NCBI GenBank assembly: GCA_937902565.1 | Contig: CALFMX010000009.1 | Span: 1 to 13,652, forward strand | Direction: 5' to 3' | Length of the DNA stretch: 13,652 nt | DNA from: an uncultured Spirochaetales bacterium | GTDB taxonomy: Bacteria > Spirochaetota > Spirochaetia > Sphaerochaetales > Sphaerochaetaceae | Shown here: positions 1 to 5,500 of the stretch, piece after piece | Numbering within the stretch: position 1 is the first letter of the stretch | Layout of the letters: every line of letters starts with the position of its first letter | The notes under the pieces: generated by a model | Told to the model about the DNA's origin: nothing | What the model saw: only the letters and a program-made list of their open reading frames with translations | Database searches by the model: none | Position numbers and translations under genes: made by a program

Positions 1-50
1 TGAAGTACAATTATAAACTCACCACCAAAAAAGAAGTCACCGATACGGTT
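1..50. other. AT-rich sequence breaking the GH127 reading frame; possible insertion end
   Basis: On the minus strand these bases would encode residues 268-283 of the GH127 protein, but the similarity stops exactly here. After AEGH the family normally continues with a pattern like AVRAxYLYSG, while this reads NRIGDFFFGGEF. Base use also changes sharply: about one third G+C with codons such as TTT, ATA and GTA, against GC-rich codons just before. The stretch begins 5'-TGAAGTAC at base 1, which would suit an IS3-type element end (5'-TG), but no transposase, target duplication or partner end is visible. A misassembly junction or a diverged C-terminal region would look the same. Confidence 0.35.
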
Positions 51-851
51 ATGGCCTTCCGCGTCCCGCTGGTCGACCGGAGGCATGTGTGCCTGTGCAT
101 AGGTGAGGTCGAAGTCCGTGAACTCTGCATAGATGCCCTTACCGCCCCGCCGCTCGATCTCGGCCTTGAAGTAGTTGGGCTCGCTTCCACGGGTATCGAG
201 GAAGTAACGGGCTGTCTCGAGATAGCGCGCCTCGCCGGTGTGACGGTAGAGCTTGATCAGGGCGAGCTCGATCTCCTCGTGGCCGGGGTAGCCATGGATC
301 TGCCGATCAGCCGGACCAAAGGTGCGACAGATCAGGTCGGCGAGGCGGATGGCGACGTTGAGGAGACGGTCCTTGCCGGTAGCCTCCCGGTAGGCGACGG
401 CTGCCTCGATGAGGTGACCGGCGCAGTAGAGCTCATGGGTCTCCAGGAGGTTGGTCCAGCGCCCCTCGATGCCGTTGATGATATGGTAGGTGTGTAGGTA
501 GCCGTCGCTCAACTGAGCCCCTTCTATCAGGGCGATAGCCTCGTCCCCGACTTCCTCGAATGAGGCTGCCTGGCCCCGTTTCAGGCAGTAGGCGAGGGCC
601 TCAAGCCACTTGTAGAGGTCGCTGTCCTGGAAGACCTGCCCGTAGTATGCTCCCTGTGTCAACCCGCTGGCGATACGGAAGTTCTCGAGGCAGTGGGAGT
701 GGGCCGCCCCCTCGATCCGGTCATTGAGGATCTCCCACTGGTAGGGAATCACGACGGTGGCGACCAGGTCGATATAGTGGGAGAAGAGTGGGTCGGTCAC
801 GTTCAGGCTTTGAAGGTCGACTGTATACCGGCTGTCTTTGGCTACGTTCAA
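1..851 (-). CDS. GH127 beta-L-arabinofuranosidase (DUF1680), 3' part missing
   Basis: Members of this family (HypBA1 type) release terminal beta-L-arabinofuranose from plant arabinosides. This copy has no signal peptide, so it should act in the cytoplasm on imported oligosaccharides. The TTG start at 851 has GGGAGG at 863-858, six bases upstream; no in-frame ATG fits as well. Visible motifs: DRIEGAAHSHCLENFRIASG (about 44-63), HELYCAGHLIEAAVAY (139-154), GYPGHEEIELALIKLYR (187-203) and YAQAHMPPVDQ (251-261). Only 283 codons are present of the roughly 640-660 usual, so the catalytic Glu and Cys (Glu338 and Cys417 in HypBA1) lie beyond the window or are lost. The frame is open to base 1, but residues after His267 do not match the family, so the gene may be interrupted. 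It has an operator-bearing promoter of the same design as araA, placing it in the arabinose regulon. Family assignment is firm; intactness is not. Confidence 0.85.
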   Translation of the reverse strand, partial: MNVAKDSRYTVDLQSLNVTDPLFSHYIDLVATVVIPYQWEILNDRIEGAAHSHCLENFRIASGLTQGAYYGQVFQDSDLYKWLEALAYCLKRGQAASFEEVGDEAIALIEGAQLSDGYLHTYHIINGIEGRWTNLLETHELYCAGHLIEAAVAYREATGKDRLLNVAIRLADLICRTFGPADRQIHGYPGHEEIELALIKLYRHTGEARYLETARYFLDTRGSEPNYFKAEIERRGGKGIYAEFTDFDLTYAQAHMPPVDQRDAEGHNRIGDFFFGGEFIIVL

Positions 852-973
852 GATGAACCTCCCTTGGGTTCTCCAGAAGCGATGAGTGGGAAAGACGGTA
901 CACGCTTTGCCACTCCCTCAAACCAGCTGGATACGAATCACACGAATGGCTACTCTTCGATGTACAACAGTAG

Positions 974-987
974 TGTGTACGTAAACA
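974..987 (-). promoter_or_regulatory. Proximal operator of the GH127 promoter
   Basis: The plus strand reads TGTGTACGTAAACA. It is a 14-bp near-palindrome centred on CpG with one mismatched pair, the usual shape of a LacI-family operator. It lies immediately downstream of the -10 region, where a bound repressor would block initiation. The identical 14-mer is in the same place at araA (2925-2938). It also resembles the TGTACGTACA core of AraR (GntR-type) operators, so the cognate family is not certain. Confidence 0.65.
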
Positions 988-988
988 T

Positions 989-1023
989 ACTATAATATTC
1001 GCACTGTTCAATATGGTTGTCAA
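989..1023 (-). promoter_or_regulatory. GH127 promoter
   Basis: On the minus strand a perfect -35 TTGACA lies at 1023-1018. The -10 is within GAATATTATAGT: GAATAT (1000-995) at 17-bp spacing or the better hexamer TATTAT (997-992) at 20 bp. The araA promoter shows the same ambiguity at the same spacings. The start point would fall in or next to the proximal operator. Confidence 0.6.
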
Positions 1024-1114
1024 GAAATTTTATCCAATATTGGAAATCATATAAGTGTATATATTAGATAAATTAAATAATTTTTAAGAGGAAATAATCA
1101 GAAAAAATTAATTA

Positions 1115-1128
1115 GCGTGTACGTTACC
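1115..1128 (-). promoter_or_regulatory. Distal operator-like element upstream of GH127
   Basis: GCGTGTACGTTACC on the plus strand is identical to 3063-3076 upstream of araA. It shares GTGTACGT with the proximal operator but is less palindromic. It sits 142 bp from the proximal site (GTGTAC to GTGTAC) and about 92 bp upstream of the -35. This suits a looping partner or an activator site. Confidence 0.5.
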
Positions 1129-1185
1129 TCTTGCTAGAAGAGCCAAACTATGGATTTCCTGCACTACTCTGCGTGTGTTGGCCAC

Positions 1186-1203
1186 GCCGTCCAGCAGGAC
1201 GGC
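1186..1203. repeat. Short GC-rich hairpin
   Basis: GCCGTCC-AGCA-GGACGGC is a perfect 7-bp inverted repeat with a 4-nt loop, 17 bp beyond the T-tract of the araA terminator. Neither strand has a T-run after it, so it is not an obvious terminator. It could protect a 3' end or belong to a dispersed palindromic repeat family. Confidence 0.5.
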
Positions 1204-1220
1204 TCTACGAGTGTGCAGAT

Positions 1221-1251
1221 CAAATAGAAACCGGGCTCGATATGAGCCCGG
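1221..1251 (-). terminator. Rho-independent terminator of araA
   Basis: An 8-bp perfect GC-rich stem, CCGGGCTC/GAGCCCGG with a 5-nt loop (1231-1251), is followed on the minus strand by TTTCTATTTG. It begins 12 bp after the araA stop codon, so it ends a monocistronic araA transcript before the GH127 promoter. Confidence 0.88.
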
Positions 1252-1263
1252 CGGTGTGGTGGA

Positions 1264-2757
1264 TCAGACCAGGGAGCCCCGGCCCCAGTACGCCTCGTTC
1301 CACCTCAGTTCGTTTCTGAATTGGTTGATACTGGTCCCGTCCCCGATCGTGATCGCTTCGATGCCCATCATCTCGGCGAAGGTGGTGAGGTAGGTGGCAT
1401 CGAGGGCGGTCGAGTAGGCGGTGTGGTGGCCCCCGCCTGCGAGGATCCACGCCTCGCTGGCCGTGATGAGGTCGGGCAGCGGCTTCCAGAGGACGCGGGC
1501 AACCGGCAGTTGGTCGAAGGAGTGGGGGGAGTCTACCGTCTCCACCTCCGATATGACCATCCTGAAGCGGTGGCCCAGGTCGATGATGGAGGCGCAGAGG
1601 GCAGGCCCTGCGCTGCCATCGAAGACGAGCCGTGCCGGATCCTCCCGGTCCCCGATGCCCAGCGGGTGGACCTCAAGCGATGGGCGGCCCTTTGCGACGG
1701 AGGGACAGACCTCCAGCATATGGGCGCCGAGGTCGAGCATGTTGCCCGGCTCGAGGTTGTAGGTGTAGTCCTCCATGAAGGAGGTGCCGCCTTCAAGGCC
1801 CTCTCCCATCCGCTTCAAGATCCGGACGAGGGCTGCGATCTTCCAGTCCCCCTCACCGGCAAAGCCGTACCCCTTGCCCATCAGGCGTTGGACCGCCAGG
1901 CCGGGCAGCTGCTTCATGCCGTGCAGGTCCTGGAAGTTCGTGGAGAACGCCTTCGCATTCTGCTGGGTGAGGAACTTCTCGAGTGCCAGCTCGATTCGCG
2001 CCTGTTCGGTGACTTGCCCAAGGAAGAACGCCTCGTCCATGCCCTCCCTGAGGGTGTAGGAGGAGCGGTACTCCTCGATCAGGGCAGAGACATCCCCCGT
2101 GGGGATGGAGCCCATCATATCGACCAGGTCCCCGATGCCGAAGTAGGGGACCGACCAGCCGAACGTGATCATCGCCTCGACCTTGTCTCCATCGGTGACC
2201 GCAACATCACGCATGTTGTCCCCGAACCGTACCACCACCAGGTTGCGGCTCTCCGCCACTGCGGCAGCTGATCGCATCCAGCGCCCGATGCGCTCCTGTG
2301 TCTCCTTGTGGGACCAGTGGCCGGCGATGACGGTCCTCCTGAGATTCATGCGGGCGGTGATGTAGCCGAATTCACGATCGCCATGGGCACTCTGGTTGAG
2401 GTTCATGAAGTCCATGTCCATCGTCGAGAAGGGGATCTGTTCGTTGAACTGGGTGTGCAGATGCAAGAATGGCTTGGTGAGGACCGAAAGCCCTGCGATC
2501 CACATCTTGGCAGGGCTGAAGGTGTGCATCCAGCAGACGATGCCCCCGCAGGAGGGGTCGGCTTCGGCTTGGCGGATGGTTGCCAGGATCTGGCCGGATG
2601 ACTTCTGCACAGGCTTCTCCACCAGGGGGAGGGGGAGGCTCCCGCTCTCATTCAATGTAGCGACCATCTTTTGTATGTGCTCTGTGACCTGATGCAGTGC
2701 ATCATCCCCGTAGAGGTCCTGGCTTCCGGTAAGGAACCAAATGTTCAATGTATCCAT
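1264..2757 (-). CDS. araA: L-arabinose isomerase
   Basis: AraA converts L-arabinose to L-ribulose in the cytoplasm, using a divalent metal, usually Mn2+. The protein is 497 aa, as expected (E. coli 500). It opens with NIWFLTGSQDLYG (5-17) and carries the metal-site motifs GFAGEGDWK (Glu302), TSFMEDYTY (Glu329), LGAHMLEVCP (His346) and GGGHHTAYS (His444/His445). These correspond to E. coli Glu306, Glu333, His350 and His450, so it should be active. The ATG at 2757 is chosen because AAGGAGA (2773-2767) lies 9 bases upstream and the family N-terminus starts here. The open frame extends to 2973 but that part is leader and promoter. The gene is transcribed alone, from the operator-controlled promoter at 2942-2973 to the terminator at 1221-1251. 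araD lies 1.7 kb away beyond the regulator gene, and no araB is in the window, so the kinase must be elsewhere. Confidence 0.97.
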   Translation of the reverse strand: MDTLNIWFLTGSQDLYGDDALHQVTEHIQKMVATLNESGSLPLPLVEKPVQKSSGQILATIRQAEADPSCGGIVCWMHTFSPAKMWIAGLSVLTKPFLHLHTQFNEQIPFSTMDMDFMNLNQSAHGDREFGYITARMNLRRTVIAGHWSHKETQERIGRWMRSAAAVAESRNLVVVRFGDNMRDVAVTDGDKVEAMITFGWSVPYFGIGDLVDMMGSIPTGDVSALIEEYRSSYTLREGMDEAFFLGQVTEQARIELALEKFLTQQNAKAFSTNFQDLHGMKQLPGLAVQRLMGKGYGFAGEGDWKIAALVRILKRMGEGLEGGTSFMEDYTYNLEPGNMLDLGAHMLEVCPSVAKGRPSLEVHPLGIGDREDPARLVFDGSAGPALCASIIDLGHRFRMVISEVETVDSPHSFDQLPVARVLWKPLPDLITASEAWILAGGGHHTAYSTALDATYLTTFAEMMGIEAITIGDGTSINQFRNELRWNEAYWGRGSLV

Positions 2758-2851
2758 CACCCGTATTCTCCTTTTGCTCGTGCTGTGCCAACCACGGTAC
2801 ACTGTTCGGCCTGCCCAGGCAATTGCAGAGCCGCCGTACCTCACTCCCCAA

Positions 2852-2906
2852 TGCCCTGTGGTCCGTGTTCTCCAGGAGTGTCGATCATGGCTCAATACAC
2901 AGGGCA
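2852..2906 (-). repeat. Inverted repeat in the araA leader
   Basis: TGCCCTGTG (2852-2860) and CACAGGGCA (2898-2906) form a perfect 9-bp inverted repeat with a 37-nt loop. It lies wholly inside the predicted ~170-nt 5' leader of araA mRNA, 95 nt upstream of the start codon. It could fold in the transcript, and no T-tract follows, so it is not a simple attenuator. A spaced protein-binding site is the alternative. Confidence 0.45.
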
Positions 2907-2924
2907 AGGACGAAGTTGAAAACA

Positions 2925-2938
2925 TGTGTACGTAAACA
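2925..2938 (-). promoter_or_regulatory. Proximal operator of the araA promoter
   Basis: TGTGTACGTAAACA is identical to 974-987 in front of the GH127 gene and begins a few bases downstream of the TATAAT box, over the expected start point. The CpG-centred near-palindrome suggests a LacI-family repressor; the regulator encoded from 3374 is the nearest candidate. Confidence 0.68.
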
Positions 2939-2941
2939 CTA

Positions 2942-2973
2942 ATTATATTCCCATGGTTTAAACGCATTGTCAA
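2942..2973 (-). promoter_or_regulatory. araA promoter
   Basis: The minus strand has a perfect TTGACA (2973-2968) and a perfect TATAAT (2947-2942) separated by 20 bp. An alternative -10, GAATAT (2950-2945), would give 17 bp. The perfect hexamers with wide spacing, repeated at the GH127 promoter, could mean a promoter that depends on DNA distortion or an activator, or simply that GAATAT is used. Confidence 0.65.
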
Positions 2974-3062
2974 GAAAATTCAATTTTAATGAAATGCATA
3001 TAAATAGTTATATATAAACTAATTATATGCGTATATCATTAATTGCCGCTCATTTTCAGTTG

Positions 3063-3076
3063 GCGTGTACGTTACC
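3063..3076 (-). promoter_or_regulatory. Distal operator-like element upstream of araA
   Basis: GCGTGTACGTTACC is identical to 1115-1128. It is 139 bp from the proximal operator (142 bp at the other promoter) and about 90 bp upstream of the -35. The same order and near-equal spacing at two promoters is the main evidence that it is functional. Confidence 0.52.
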
Positions 3077-3179
3077 GTTATGTATAGGCCTGATGGCATC
3101 CATTGCCTATGATTGTGATGGGTGGCAGATTGGCAGGGGGAGTGTCGGAACATGGGGGAACTCCATGAGCGTGCGTTTT

Positions 3180-3187
3180 CGTTAACG
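3180..3187. promoter_or_regulatory. Palindrome CGTTAACG, candidate LacI-type half of regulator control region
   Basis: CGTTAACG is a perfect 8-bp palindrome within GCGTTTTCGTTAACGC. CGTTTAACG, the same element with one inserted base, overlaps the regulator's own promoter at 3337-3345. Recurrence upstream of a LacI-family gene suggests autoregulation. Confidence 0.3.
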
Positions 3188-3240
3188 CGATGCGCCAATG
3201 GCTCCTGTGTTGTGAAGCTATGGAGATATGAGGATCAAAT

Positions 3241-3254
3241 TGATAACGCTATCA
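3241..3254. promoter_or_regulatory. LacI-type near-palindrome upstream of the regulator
   Basis: TGATAACGCTATCA is a 14-bp near-palindrome with one mismatched pair. It lies 119 bp before the regulator's start codon and contains TAACGC, also present at 3183-3188 and 3341-3346. It is a plausible autoregulatory operator, but the regulator's actual target sequence is unknown. Confidence 0.35.
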
Positions 3255-3309
3255 TGTTATTACGCAATGAATAATATGGAATTGATTGTTCCTGTAAAAA
3301 ATCCTGAGC

Positions 3310-3345
3310 TTGACTTCTTGTCGGGTCTGGGGATATCGTTTAACG
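3310..3345 (+). promoter_or_regulatory. Regulator promoter with overlapping operator-like site
   Basis: TTGACT (3310-3315) and TATCGT (3334-3339) are 18 bp apart, about 35 bp before the ATG. CGTTTAACG (3337-3345) overlaps the -10 and the likely start point. This matches negative autoregulation, though the -10 matches the consensus at only four of six bases. Confidence 0.42.
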
Positions 3346-3373
3346 CAATTGATGGGTGGAGTGGGGGTATGTA

Positions 3374-4435
3374 ATGACTATTGCAGAGATTGCCCGGCTG
3401 GCCGGGGTTTCGATCGGGACGGTTGACCGCGTGCTGCATAACCGTGGACGTGTAGCCCCGAAGACGGTGGAGACCATCATGGCCATCATCGACGAGTATG
3501 GCTACCAACCAAACGCGTTTGCACGGAACCTGAAACTGCAAAAGACCTATACCATCGGTGTCATCCTCCCAGCCCTCCACTCAGAGTTGGGCTATTGGCG
3601 GCTCATCTACAATGGGGTCATGAAGGCGGTCAAGGAGCTTGCACAGCTCTCCGTCTCCATCGAGCTCGGCGAATATGACCGCCTGGACCCCAAGACGTTC
3701 CTTGAGACGGTCGACCGGGTCATGGAGAACAAGGTCGACGCCATCCTCCTCGCCCCCCTGCTCCCCGATGAGACGCGCATCATGATGGATCGCTATCCTC
3801 AGGTCAGCTACGCCTTCATCGATTCACCGCTACCGTGTGAGCATCGCGTTATCACGGTTGCGCAGAATCCCTTTCGCGGCGGGTTCCTTGCCGGCAAGCT
3901 GATGGCACTCTCGACCGCCTTCAGCGGGGGGACCCTGGTGATCATCAACACGCACAAGGCGGCGTACAACGCCTCTGAGCGTGCCCGGGGGTTCGTGGAC
4001 TACTTCTCCAACAAGCCGAACTACACGGTCCGGGAGATCTCCTCCCCCTCACAGGGGAGTGCCGAAGAGGCGCTCGAGCAGGTGTATCTCGACCATAGCG
4101 ATGTCCGCGGCATCTTCGTGGTGAACAATGCGGTTGCACGGTTTGCCAACCACCTCGCCTTGCTCGGGAGGAAGAACCATACGATGGTCATCGGCTACGA
4201 TCTGGTTGAGCAGAACCGCACTGCCATGCTGGAGGGGAAGGTCGACTGGCTTATCTCCCAGCGCCCAGAGTACCAGGGGTATACGGCCATCTACCAGCTC
4301 TACCGCAAGGGGATCCTCAACCAGACCCCCGACGAGGATATCCTCATCCCCATCGACATCATCCTCCCCGAGAACATCAGGGACGACAACTCCTACAGCC
4401 TGCAGTGGAACGGCAAGAGCCAAGAGAAGGCGTGA
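3374..4435 (+). CDS. LacI-family transcriptional regulator, sugar-responsive
   Basis: A one-component DNA-binding regulator of 353 aa. Residues 1-25 form the LacI helix-turn-helix (MTIAEIARLAGVSIGTVDRV), followed by a hinge helix region (PNAFARNLKL, about 46-55). A periplasmic-binding-protein-like effector domain runs from about residue 59 (TIGVILPALHSELGYW) to the C-terminus, resembling ribose-binding-protein (Peripla_BP_4) types. ATG 3374 is preferred over the in-frame GTG at 3356 because GGAGTGGGGG (3358-3367) sits just upstream and the HTH begins directly after it. It is divergent from araA and convergent with araD, so it most likely responds to arabinose or a derivative and controls the twin-operator promoters. 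Its own upstream region has a different palindrome class, which leaves its target open. It is not the GntR-type AraR of Bacillus. Confidence 0.93.
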   Translation: MTIAEIARLAGVSIGTVDRVLHNRGRVAPKTVETIMAIIDEYGYQPNAFARNLKLQKTYTIGVILPALHSELGYWRLIYNGVMKAVKELAQLSVSIELGEYDRLDPKTFLETVDRVMENKVDAILLAPLLPDETRIMMDRYPQVSYAFIDSPLPCEHRVITVAQNPFRGGFLAGKLMALSTAFSGGTLVIINTHKAAYNASERARGFVDYFSNKPNYTVREISSPSQGSAEEALEQVYLDHSDVRGIFVVNNAVARFANHLALLGRKNHTMVIGYDLVEQNRTAMLEGKVDWLISQRPEYQGYTAIYQLYRKGILNQTPDEDILIPIDIILPENIRDDNSYSLQWNGKSQEKA

Positions 4436-4441
4436 CGATGG

Positions 4442-5143
4442 TCAGCTCTGGCCGTAGTAGGCGCCGGGGCCGAACTTCCTGAAGTAGTGCTTGTCCGAAA
4501 GGCTCTGCTGTACACTCTCTATGGAGGGGGTCAGGAGCCGATTGTACAATCCCATCTTTGCCACATACTCGAGCACCTCGGCGTGGAAGACCGCCTCCTC
4601 TCCACTCTTTCCCCAGGTGAAGGGGCCGTGGGAGGCGACCAGGACCGCTGGGGTGTGGATGGGGTTGGTCTGCTCAAGCGCCTCGACGATGACCTTGCCG
4701 GTGTTCTCCTCGTACCGCTCTTTGATCTCCTCATCCCTCATCTGCCGGGTGCACGGCACCGGGGTGTGAAAGTAGTCGGCGTGGGTGGTGCCGTAGCAGG
4801 GGAGGGGCAGGCAGGACTGCGCCCAGATGGTCGCATACTGGGAGTGGGTGTGCACGATGGAGCGTACCCCCTCCTTTCCAAAGTGCCGATAGAGGTAGAG
4901 GTGGGTGGGCGTGTCCGATGATGGGCGCCTCGTGGAGTCGATGACCCTCCCCTCGCTGTCCACCACCACCATGTCATCCAGGCCCATCACGCTATAGGGG
5001 ACCCCGCTGGCCTTGATGATCATCAGGCCGCTCTCCTCATCGTAGACGGAGACATTGCCCCAGGTGGAGATGATCAGATTCTTCTCCTTGAGCGCAAGGT
5101 TCGCCTCCAGTGCTTCTCTCTTCAATGCATCAAGTCTCTTCAT
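4442..5143 (-). CDS. araD: L-ribulose-5-phosphate 4-epimerase
   Basis: AraD interconverts L-ribulose 5-phosphate and D-xylulose 5-phosphate, linking arabinose to the pentose phosphate pathway. The 233-aa protein is full length (E. coli 231). The class II aldolase/epimerase fold is marked by STWGNVSVYD (26-35), SSDTPTHLYLY (75-85), VHTHSQYA (His98 and His100, Zn ligands), GTTHADYF (118-125), VASHGPFTWG (His172, third Zn ligand) and the ending GAYYGQS. All key residues of the AraD subgroup are present, rather than those of fuculose aldolase. AGGAAG lies just before ATG 5143. Its stop is only 6 bp from that of the convergent regulator gene, with no terminator between, so the two transcripts probably overlap. 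I see no copy of the araA/GH127 operator in front of it, which is odd for an araA partner. Confidence 0.96.
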   Translation of the reverse strand: MKRLDALKREALEANLALKEKNLIISTWGNVSVYDEESGLMIIKASGVPYSVMGLDDMVVVDSEGRVIDSTRRPSSDTPTHLYLYRHFGKEGVRSIVHTHSQYATIWAQSCLPLPCYGTTHADYFHTPVPCTRQMRDEEIKERYEENTGKVIVEALEQTNPIHTPAVLVASHGPFTWGKSGEEAVFHAEVLEYVAKMGLYNRLLTPSIESVQQSLSDKHYFRKFGPGAYYGQS

Positions 5144-5164
5144 GGTTCTTCCTCACCGACAAGT

Positions 5165-5254
5165 CTAGTACGATTGGGAGGGGTGTGCAATCAAAAGAGG
5201 GTGCGTTCCTGCACAGCAGCTGCATTCGGGCAAGACCGAGTACGTGTCCACCAT
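5165..5254 (-). CDS. Possible 29-aa leader peptide or small protein upstream of araD
   Basis: The ATG at 5254 follows an AGGAGGAG Shine-Dalgarno run about 8-10 nt upstream, better than that of most genes in this window. The frame encodes a 29-aa peptide containing CSCC and ends 21 nt before the araD start. Position and ribosome site suggest a co-transcribed leader ORF. No known family is recognised, and a chance ORF of this length is quite possible. Confidence 0.25.
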   Translation of the reverse strand: MVDTYSVLPECSCCAGTHPLLIAHPSQSY

Positions 5255-5458
5255 TTTCGCTTCTCCTCCTGCTGTAATGAAGACCACACCATCTGGTGTT
5301 GATTGGCGGACATCACGAGGAGGATAATGATGAATCGATGTGAAGGATTCTCTTTATAATGGTGCTCCAGTAGCATATAGACTGGGCAAATGTTATCTAG
5401 TGTCATAATATTAAAAATATATGTGTTGTTTAATGTAGAATTATTCTTATATTGATTA

Positions 5459-5464
5459 TATAAT
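5459..5464 (+). promoter_or_regulatory. Candidate -10 of the ATPase gene
   Basis: A perfect TATAAT lies 36 bp before the ATG in an AT-rich stretch. No good -35 is found at 16-18 bp (TAGAAT at 17), so the call rests on the hexamer and position alone. Confidence 0.35.
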
Positions 5465-5500
5465 ACAGCATATCATTGTGACGATGTGTGGGGGGAGCGT

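Larger units (their letters stand above)
852..1263. other. GH127-araA intergenic region
   Basis: This gap holds, from right to left on the minus strand, the araA terminator (1221-1251), a short GC-rich hairpin (1186-1203), a distal operator-like site (1115-1128), a very AT-rich stretch (about 1024-1114), the GH127 promoter (989-1023), a proximal operator-like site (974-987) and a leader of about 120 nt. ACGGTACAC at 895-903 in the leader recurs in the araA leader (2794-2802) and may be a weaker third copy of the GTGTAC-type element. I see no protein or RNA gene here. Confidence 0.6.
2758..3373. other. araA-regulator divergent intergenic region
   Basis: This 616-bp gap separates divergent araA and the LacI-type regulator. 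It holds the long araA leader with its inverted repeat, the araA promoter with proximal and distal operators, an AT-rich stretch (about 2975-3060), and three TAACGC-containing sites before the regulator (3180-3187, 3241-3254, 3337-3345). A weak inverted repeat, ATAGGC/GCCTAT, spans 3084-3110. I find no convincing gene in it. Confidence 0.6.
5144..5500. other. araD-ATPase divergent intergenic region
   Basis: The half near araD is GC-balanced and contains a possible 29-aa minus-strand ORF (5165-5254). The half near the ATPase is AT-rich and carries its -10. On the plus strand AGGAGG (5318-5323) lies 6 nt before a 9-codon ORF (5330-5359), probably meaningless. I find no convincing araD promoter and no twin-operator motif. 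Confidence 0.5.

Noticed and set aside
1321..2271. 316-aa plus-strand frame opposite araA
   Set aside because: It is a shadow of the GC-rich araA codons, with low-complexity composition and no motif.
2758..2973. N-terminal extension of araA to 2973 (72 extra residues)
   Set aside because: It has no family similarity, spans the promoter and operator, and the ATG at 2757 has a proper ribosome site and the normal AraA N-terminus.
5330..5359. 9-codon ORF after AGGAGG on the plus strand
   Set aside because: Too short to support, and the purine run can occur by chance in an intergenic region.
5191..5406. 71-aa minus-strand frame upstream of araD
   Set aside because: No ribosome site or recognisable feature; it overlaps the better-supported small ORF in another frame and AT-rich promoter DNA.
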